Shown piece after piece: positions 57,600 to 64,000 of a DNA stretch of 64,000 nt. Below the pieces are notes generated by a model, which searched no databases, was not told the origin of the DNA, and was given only the letters and a program-made list of their open reading frames with translations. Position 1 is the first letter of the stretch. Each line of letters begins with the position of its first letter. Source of the DNA: Siphonodentalium dalli (lineage: Eukaryota; Mollusca; Scaphopoda; Gadilida; Siphonodentaliidae); the NCBI GenBank assembly GCA_032622095.1, contig CP136062.1, positions 135,946,960 through 136,010,959 on the forward strand. Direction: 5' to 3'. Made by a program: the position numbers and the translations under genes.

Positions 57600-58985
57600 T
57601 TCATTACAAGCTAAACAAGAGATTTTGTTGTATGTGTATACTCTACTTTAAAATCGCTTTATTCTGCTCTCCGTGAATGGTTTCCCACAATTTGATCAGC
57701 AAAATAACGGGTCAATATTAACAGCCCAAACCATAAAATGTTTTACCGATCCAAAATTTTAATATTTGGTTTTCTAAAAAGTGAGGATTCAAACTGTCCG
57801 AACTGAACTCCATGCGTTCAATTGAAGTTGAATAAACAGTGGGAAAGACAGACACTCCTAGTTCATAATGAATTTAAGTATATAAATATAAATAATAAAC
57901 AGCAGATTCTTTGTGGTCATGGGTTTTGACCGCGATAAAAATCCAGCAACCTCCCAGTTTGCTGAATTTTTCATGCAGTCAAAATCCGATGACCACATTG
58001 AAATTTGAAACCGTCTTTATTTGGATCCCAAGGCCCACTTGGTCTAGACAGTTTTTGGGATGAGCTGGCCCAGATTTTGTGGCCGAGTGGGCCCGGGAAT
58101 TAAATTTGTGGATATGAATATCTCGATCAACTAAGTTAAGATTATGATATATTTCAGGGTTTTTTCTATCAATTTTGACATTTTGTTTTGACATTCTGAA
58201 TAAATTTCTTTGATTCTCTATGAGCCCATATCACTATCCCTGGGTTAATTTAACCTTTAGAAGCCATTATTGTCCCCATGATCGACTCATATCAAAACAA
58301 TATAAGCAGGTTGTAGTGGCAGTGATGTGACCTAGCTTCTACAAACTTGTGCCACTGTTGATGCGAGAAGCAAAGATAGTCCAGTTGAATGTCTTAGCCA
58401 TCGACTTAGAAACAGATATCGCACAGGATAGGCGGCCATCTAACTCAAGAATGCGTCAATTTTTAACCTATGTGTTATTTTTATATAAATGTTCATATGT
58501 TGTTCATCGTTTCTATCCATGTTATTGCCAAATAAATTATCATAACCCAACTATTCAATCTACATCCCGACAACCCATTGCCTTAGAGAGAGAGAAATCC
58601 CTTTGATCGAGCCAGCCGAGGTGAGCTGGTCCAGGTCGATTGGAGTCTGGACCAAATGGGCCCTGAGACGAGCTGGCCGGTTGCCGTTCATTACATAATG
58701 AACCACATTGTCTCAATGTAGTTCATAGGTTTATAAACATAGTGACTCAAGGACCCTGTCCATCCTAACGCTGTGGCAGTATGGGACATACAGTATTTGA
58801 ACAGATAAGTGTATGTTTCACAAAATGGTAAATATATTGATAATGATCAGCTGATGATATGAACTAATGGAGTTAATCAGTTAATGAACTGATATGAATA
58901 TAATTTATACACCAATTCATTCACGCCATTGCCGTGATATGGTACTATGATGTCATTGAGTCTGATGCCACAACTAGTCATGTTG
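57600..58985. other. No gene recognised
   Basis: Frames at 57979-58194 and 58349-58606 have no motif. Words of the type GAGCTGG(C/T)CC and GGGCCC recur at 58050-58100 and 58615-58680, perhaps a decayed repeat. Confidence 0.3.
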
Positions 58986-59025
58986 ACTGCGAGTGCGAGA
59001 TGCTTTTTTTTTTAACTTGAATGTG

Positions 59026-59070
59026 AAAGTCACCTTCTGTGAAGAAAATGAAGTTGGAAAGAAATACAAG
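59026..59070 (+). other. Candidate isolated exon with strong donor site
   Basis: After a T-rich tract and AG, the plus strand reads TCACCTTCTGTGAAGAAAAT and continues to ATACAAG|GTGAGT, a perfect donor. In one frame it gives VTFCEENEVGKKYK. The exon is short and has no neighbours or family match, so it may be chance. Confidence 0.2.
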
Positions 59071-59769
59071 GTGAGTTTATGATGTCCTGTTTGTTTAGAT
59101 TTCAGGTCTGTCATTGTAACATGAGGTTAAGGCTGAACGCCACGTGTAACAGTCCGTGAAACAATCAATTCTGGAACAATGACAAAATTGTCATTCTCTG
59201 ACTGTCTGGGAATTAATCTAATCCCCCTTTCAAGAATATTGGACTTTTCCAAATTACCAACTTCCGGTAACCGCCGCCGGTGTTCGGAATAATTTCCTAG
59301 CGACAAAATTATCCTAGATGAAGATCGTGGACATAGCGGAGCGAATTCATAGTTTTATATAGCGATTTAAAATACACCAACGTGGTCTAATTTAATCATA
59401 TATCCCGCCTCTATACATATTATCACGACAATAAGGCAATATGAATATGGCAGGCCAAATTCACATTTAATAATGCACCTTTATTTAGTAAGATGGCTTC
59501 CAAGATGGCAGCCATACATGAGTTTTCCGATATGATGCTCAGGTTATATCCGGTGCAGGAGTGATGTATCTGGGTGATTCTACGGTAAGTGAACAAATTT
59601 GGTATCCCGGTACGTCAGAAATGCAAACTTCGTTTTGTGGTGTATGATAGGGCACACCATATGCAGTTAGTCAGATATATTCGAGAAATGTGGTTGGTAA
59701 AAAATATATGCTGATTATTTTCTCATTTTGTCTGTTTTAGAGCGTTAGTGAAAACCAGAAACGTCATTA

Positions 59770-60170
59770 CACTAACGCACGTTATCACCATTTCAAGCAG
59801 GCATTACATGTTGAGTTACGACATTATGCCCATTTCTCATGGTGATTCATATTCCTTGGCTACTTCATAACTTTCGGAGAGCCGGAGATGATCTAGTTTA
59901 GTAAATTAAAGCTTCATTTGAATTTTTGAGGCACAAATATGTGTATTTTTTCACCAATTCGTCTGTACACTTCTTGAATATTCTCCGACGTAACCCCTTT
60001 CGTGTGGAATAATGATTCATATTCTATTACACACCCACGAAGAATAAATCGATGGACTGTGCGATTCATTGTGATATGAATTTCAGATATCTCAGCGGAT
60101 AATCATTAGCGTTAGTGTAATGACGATTTTGTTAGTGTAATGACGCACCGTTAGTGTAATGACGTCATAC
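59770..60170. repeat. GTTAGTGTAATGACG motif, one inverted and three direct copies
   Basis: CGTCATTACACTAACG lies at about 59772 (inverted). GTTAGTGTAATGACG lies at about 60113, 60131 and 60151, the last running into TGACGTCA. The arrangement resembles subterminal repeats of a transposon or a promoter site cluster. It lies downstream of the minus-strand transposase-like gene. Confidence 0.6.
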
Positions 60171-61063
60171 CATCATTTTTGACAGTAAATGGGTGATGAA
60201 ATACTCACGCGACCCAACGATGCATGTACATATACGATATATATTAGAACCATAGAAAATGTGTTTTGGGAGGGGGGGTCTGGCTGAAGGGGTCACTCTC
60301 ATAAAAAGTGCTATCTATAGGGTACACATGTTTTGAAAATGTGCTGATGGGTACACAGGGTTTGTGATCGGGACGAATGCAGATACTTTAACTGTGTTCC
60401 TGAAAGCATGGTGCCCATTAGCAGTTTGTTTTCAGTTCATTTTAATTTCCTTTGGAACATATACAGTTATTCTCTAACAGAAATCATGGCAGATACGAAA
60501 ATTAAATATTTTCATTTAGAACGACATTTCAAAACCTGTGTACCCTTCAGCACATTCTCAAAATATGTGTACCCTTCAGCACTTTTTGTGTGAGTGTGAC
60601 CCGTTCAGCGTAAGTGTGGACATTTTGATGGACAGAGAGGTGTATTGATGGCAGATGTGTATCGAGCCCGTAGTAAATCCGAGACTTCTACAGTTGGACA
60701 GTTTTCGCTGTGGTCGACTAGTGTGGCGATCATGGACCATCAGCAGAATGCTCGGATTATCCCGTAGCCAGCTTTTGGGGTGGACGGTTACGAATGTGGT
60801 GTGTCGAGTCAGGTAGTGCAAATTAAAATGTGTTCGCGATAATTACTCATGTCGATTGCCTTCTCCCTTAATGTGCTGAAAAATATTTTGAGCTTCCACC
60901 CCGCCCATCTCCAACAAGATCATGTGATGAAAATGAACAACTGCATGGATACACACGTGGGAGACATCCACGGAACAGAGTTGGGGTAAGATCAGATACA
61001 GTTCAGGATATTTTGGTCCAAGAAACCTTATATGAAGAACAACCGAATTATTGATTTGATGTG

Positions 61064-61073
<10 letters not shown>

Positions 61074-61101
<28 letters not shown>
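61074..61101. repeat. TA microsatellite, about 14 units
   Basis: An uninterrupted TA run, after which the sequence continues GAAAATGATAACACTG. Confidence 0.95.
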
Positions 61102-61105
<4 letters not shown>

Positions 61106-61164
61106 ATGATAACACTGTTAATTTTCAAGAATTTTAAAAGACAACTTGGAATCAGGTATATTAA

Positions 61165-61638
61165 AGGTACTCGCTCAATCCGATCAGAGGGTCCCCATAT
61201 CAACAGATTCCAACAACAACAATCAGATCAGGGGATCCTATATTACTATTTCTTTGGCTTTGGGGGTAACAAATATTTGATTCGAGTCGAGGAACCCATC
61301 AAACAAAGCTCAAAGTTATTAGATATTGATTTTTGAAATTTGTTATTTTCTCGAGATGAGTACTAATAATTGCCCTTAACTTTGTAATCTGCTCGAGATG
61401 TGTACACCAAAACACTATTCAAACAGACAAGGATGAATAACTCTAAAATCAAGTGGTAATAATAACGCAGTTTTGACTGTGTTCTGGGACAGAAAGAATA
61501 GAAATAACGAAACTTCAAATATCGGTATATGATCACCCTGAGCGTTGATTGGTGGGTTCCTCGACTCGAATCAATTATTTTTTACCCCCAAAGCCAAAGA
61601 AATAGTAATATAGGACCCTCTGATCGGATTGAGTTCAT
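61165..61638. mobile_element. TTAA-flanked element with ~80-bp inverted arms
   Basis: TTAA at 61161-61164 and 61639-61642. The left arm CTCAATCCGATCAGAGGGTC and TATATTACTATTTCTTTGGC are reverse-complemented at 61545-61635 (GCCAAAGAAATAGTAATATA, GACCCTCTGATCGGATTGAG). The left arm has a ~40-bp insertion containing CAACAACAACAATCAG. The middle holds a fragment of the 165-bp repeat (GACAAGGATGAATAACTCTA), as at 55000-55480. Confidence 0.8.
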
Positions 61639-61744
61639 TTAAATAATAAGAAAATAGTTCTGTATATATGGTACATGTATCAGTCATCAGCCATGTGAAC
61701 ATTCGATGACATTCCACCAATCAGGTATATCGTTATGCATCTAT

Positions 61745-63916
61745 TCATGTACACTTGTCGCACGTGAATGTATGGGCATCCTCTGCGATAAAGGAAGTGC
61801 ACAACTCATGGGCCCACTCATCACAGACCGAACATTTAATCCATTGTTCCCCGGGAATGGATTCATGATACCACGAGCCACAAACAGCACACTTGCAGTC
61901 GTCTTCCGAATTCTTTTTCTGCATCACTATCGAAGCAACTTTCTTCGGTTTCGATTTCTTAACAGCAGCAGAAGTTGCCAACTTTGTGCTGGGTGTTTTA
62001 TTTCTGTCCTGATTTTGTGCTTGGCGAGTGCCGTAGAACTTCCGTACGCATAGGGGGTGAGCAATTTCCACATTTAAATCAGCTTCCGTATTCATGTTTG
62101 CATATGCCTCTTCAGTGGATATACATGTGATTTCATGAGATATGTCCATATCAGAAGATAGAGCGAGTTTTGGAATTGCTGCTGTGGTTATCGCGGTCGA
62201 GAATGTCCAAGATTTTGGTCTGTAACAGCTACATTGTATAGATGTGCCCGCACTCTCGTCATGGCTGTGCTGACAATAACAACTGAAGTTGCGGCATTTC
62301 ACCGTTCCAAGATTGGCAGTTGGGTCGGGCCACACCCGATGAACTAGCATTGTCCCTGGGAATGCCTTCAGATCATCGGGAATGCATTCCAACATGTGTT
62401 CTATCTGCGATGGAGTTACAAGCATCACTTGTATATTTGATTCAGACTGCTTCAATTCACTGTACAGTGTCTCTGCATCCGGTATGTCGGTACCACTGGC
62501 CACAATCCGATCAGCGAGCCTTTTTGTTGCCGCGCCAATCCCATCCGCCGCCCCCTTTCCGTGTCCAGACTCCATGTAGTTCCATGTAACGTTGTTGAAG
62601 CCACATTGCTGTGGAATTTTGCACACCAGGAACATGGATGACTTATTCCTATATTGAGACGACGGACTGTCGCTTAGAAGATGGAGATTGGTGGCGTTTG
62701 GGTGTCGTAGCCTGATGTGTTCAAGGACGGGTTTCAGGTGGGCCCAAACCCCAAAGGATTCGTGGATATTTGACGATGACAATGTGGCGAATCCCTCTCG
62801 TGTGCATGCCGAGGTATAGAATAAGCCAGTGTGCAGAGTTACTTGAGTTTGGGATGCCCCGAAATGTACAGCAGTTGTTTCGCGGGAATATTTTGCCTTC
62901 CAGTTCTCCGAGAAATAAAAGTGCACAAGGACGTCTTCATCACTGAGATTAGCCTTTAGGTCACGGATAGTTGTAAATTGGTGATATGTCCTGTATAGAT
63001 GTTGTTTCATCGCAGACAGTGATCTGTTGACAGTCGCAATCAGGCATTTCAGAGTGGTCGACTTCTGCACTTTTGTTGACTTTTTTGTTGCTATCATATT
63101 CCCATTTCGGCCTTTGAATAGGTGGTTAAGTTTTGTCCATTCCTGCCAATTCACTGATTTGTCACCGTCTGCATCTTTCAATTGGACTTTCTGCTTGCTG
63201 CGGCATATAACGCATAGCCCATACATACAATCAAGGTTGCTTGTGTCACATACTATAGATGCGACGAATTCTTCTGGATCAGAGGTTGTTGCTAATTGCT
63301 CTCGCTGTAATCTCTCAAGACACAAACGAAAGTTCTCACATCTGACACAAAGACATATTTCTCTGTCTCTTATTGTAGGTTTCCTTACGTCATTTGGTCT
63401 ATTTTTACAGAAATAAGAGAACGAAACCTTAATGTCGCTCTCCATGGAAAATTTGTGGTGTAGCATTTTCATTGTATGCAACAAGAAACGCAATTGTTTT
63501 AACCCTTTCCCATGCTTTTTACATGCAGATATGCGGGAATTGTCGTCTCTTTCCATGAAATCTCTCACGGATGAACGCATTCTTTTGCATTTGTCCCTCA
63601 ATCGGACCCTCTGCTTTTGTCGTTGCTGGACGTTTCTGCTGAAATTTAACTCTGTCCGCATCATCCGCTGCAGTCGGTACTTCCTTGTGATCCCCGACTT
63701 CATGGATTGTAGAAGGCTTTTCTTTCTGGTAATGTCTAAGCTGGTTATGTCTTCCACGAGCGCGTGATGAAATACTAGCTTTCTTCTGACTGCCGTGTTC
63801 TGCTTCAACCCAGCACATGCAGAACGCATTATGTTTCTTGTCTTACTCCTTGGCGTAGTTACTGGGCATTTCTTGTTCAAGCGTTGGTTTTCTAAGCCGC
63901 TCGATCTTTCTTTCAT
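61745..63916 (-). CDS. Transposase-like protein with C-terminal PHD-type zinc finger
   Basis: 723 residues. The N-terminal half is basic (PRSKTRN at 22-28, RDFMERDDNSR at 118-128) and is followed by CLCVRC (188-193) and other Cys pairs. The middle has YFSENWKAKYS (334-344) and HFGASQTQVTLHTG (351-364). LHLLSDSPSSQYRNKS (411-426) and WNYMESGHGKGAADGIGA (445-462) come next. This order is known from uncharacterised multi-copy proteins of cnidarians, molluscs and fish. E337 or D329, D416 and E449 could form a DDE-type catalytic set, which is inference. The C-terminus has C676-C679, C695-C698, H703-C706 and C719-C722, a C4HC3 PHD pattern. The ATG at 63916 follows an in-frame TAG, yet coding-like sequence continues upstream in another frame, so the N-terminus is probably frameshifted. 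It is likely mobile-element derived. Confidence 0.75.
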   Translation of the reverse strand: MKERSSGLENQRLNKKCPVTTPRSKTRNIMRSACAGLKQNTAVRRKLVFHHALVEDITSLDITRKKSLLQSMKSGITRKYRLQRMMRTELNFSRNVQQRQKQRVRLRDKCKRMRSSVRDFMERDDNSRISACKKHGKGLKQLRFLLHTMKMLHHKFSMESDIKVSFSYFCKNRPNDVRKPTIRDREICLCVRCENFRLCLERLQREQLATTSDPEEFVASIVCDTSNLDCMYGLCVICRSKQKVQLKDADGDKSVNWQEWTKLNHLFKGRNGNMIATKKSTKVQKSTTLKCLIATVNRSLSAMKQHLYRTYHQFTTIRDLKANLSDEDVLVHFYFSENWKAKYSRETTAVHFGASQTQVTLHTGLFYTSACTREGFATLSSSNIHESFGVWAHLKPVLEHIRLRHPNATNLHLLSDSPSSQYRNKSSMFLVCKIPQQCGFNNVTWNYMESGHGKGAADGIGAATKRLADRIVASGTDIPDAETLYSELKQSESNIQVMLVTPSQIEHMLECIPDDLKAFPGTMLVHRVWPDPTANLGTVKCRNFSCYCQHSHDESAGTSIQCSCYRPKSWTFSTAITTAAIPKLALSSDMDISHEITCISTEEAYANMNTEADLNVEIAHPLCVRKFYGTRQAQNQDRNKTPSTKLATSAAVKKSKPKKVASIVMQKKNSEDDCKCAVCGSWYHESIPGEQWIKCSVCDEWAHELCTSFIAEDAHTFTCDKCT

Positions 63917-64000
63917 TTTCTATGATATCGTCCTCTAGTTTACCTATTGTCCTATGAGCTTTTGATAACTCCACATTTCTCAGCTTAGGCCTTCCTCTGC
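63843..64000 (-). pseudogene. Upstream out-of-frame N-terminal part of the transposase-like protein
   Basis: From the window edge the minus strand reads RGRPKLRNVELSKAHRTIGK, then 'LEDDIIENERKIERLRK' and a stop at 63843. It has an AT-hook-like RGRPK and a coiled-coil-like charged helix, and it overlaps the start of the 723-residue frame by about 70 bases. The sense appears to switch from this frame to the main frame near the AGAAAACC word at 63886-63893, which suggests a one-base deletion. An intron or programmed shift is less likely. It continues beyond the window. Confidence 0.6.

Noticed and set aside
59500-59585. Candidate exon ending CTACG|GTAAGTG
   Set aside because: The donor looks good, but all three frames from the likely acceptor contain stops, and the sequence resembles an AAGATGGC repeat word.
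63027-63767. Plus-strand frames opposite the transposase-like gene
   Set aside because: They are antisense shadows of the 723-residue minus-strand frame, which carries the recognisable motifs.
1-64000. tRNA and rRNA genes
   Set aside because: No full cloverleaf or rRNA segment was recognised. Only the A/B-box-like words at 37392-37610 were seen, and they are treated as a possible SINE.

Overview
This is a eukaryotic genomic window, most likely from a marine lophotrochozoan and probably a bivalve mollusc. The reasons are an AT-rich background, a multi-exon gene with GT-AG introns, very dense short inverted-repeat elements, many molluscan-looking tandem-repeat elements, and frequent ACATGTA words. 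The species cannot be fixed from the sequence alone. Host genes are sparse and most of the window is transposon-derived.

Layout. 1-3500 is gene-free. 3698-11335 is a very large inverted repeat. Each arm carries three diverged ~366-bp tandem units. The left arm is split by a 1.6-kb DNA element with a clean 7-bp target duplication, and the loop holds a decayed Ty3/Gypsy gag-protease remnant. Two non-LTR reverse-transcriptase tails follow (11369-11899, minus; 13600-14260, plus). A 1.2-kb hAT-type element with exact 8-bp duplications lies at 16477-17672, followed by a cluster of a repeated 17-bp motif. The first clear host gene is an extended short-chain dehydrogenase (NAD-dependent sugar epimerase-like) at 20771-21784, read in one coding exon behind a 5' UTR splice acceptor. 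22-41 kb is built mainly of miniature inverted-repeat elements, a 48-bp minisatellite, a 161-bp tandem-repeat element and a possible SINE duplication.

A second host gene, a GDAP1-like glutathione-S-transferase-fold protein with a C-terminal membrane anchor, runs on the minus strand from 55741 to 41706. Four coding exons were reconstructed with consistent splice phases, and the first coding exon was not found. Its introns are packed with the same mobile elements. At the right edge (61745-63916, minus) is a 723-residue transposase-like protein with a C-terminal PHD-type zinc finger. Its N-terminus appears to continue in another frame beyond the window.

The most unusual signal is a ~69-bp near-perfect hairpin that recurs at least 13 times. 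It sits inside several element families whose terminal repeats differ, most of them flanked by TTAA. It often occurs once in each arm, so each arm can fold on itself as well as pair with its partner. It looks like a palindromic core module shared among TTAA-type miniature elements. All statements about homology are from memory of families; no database search was possible.
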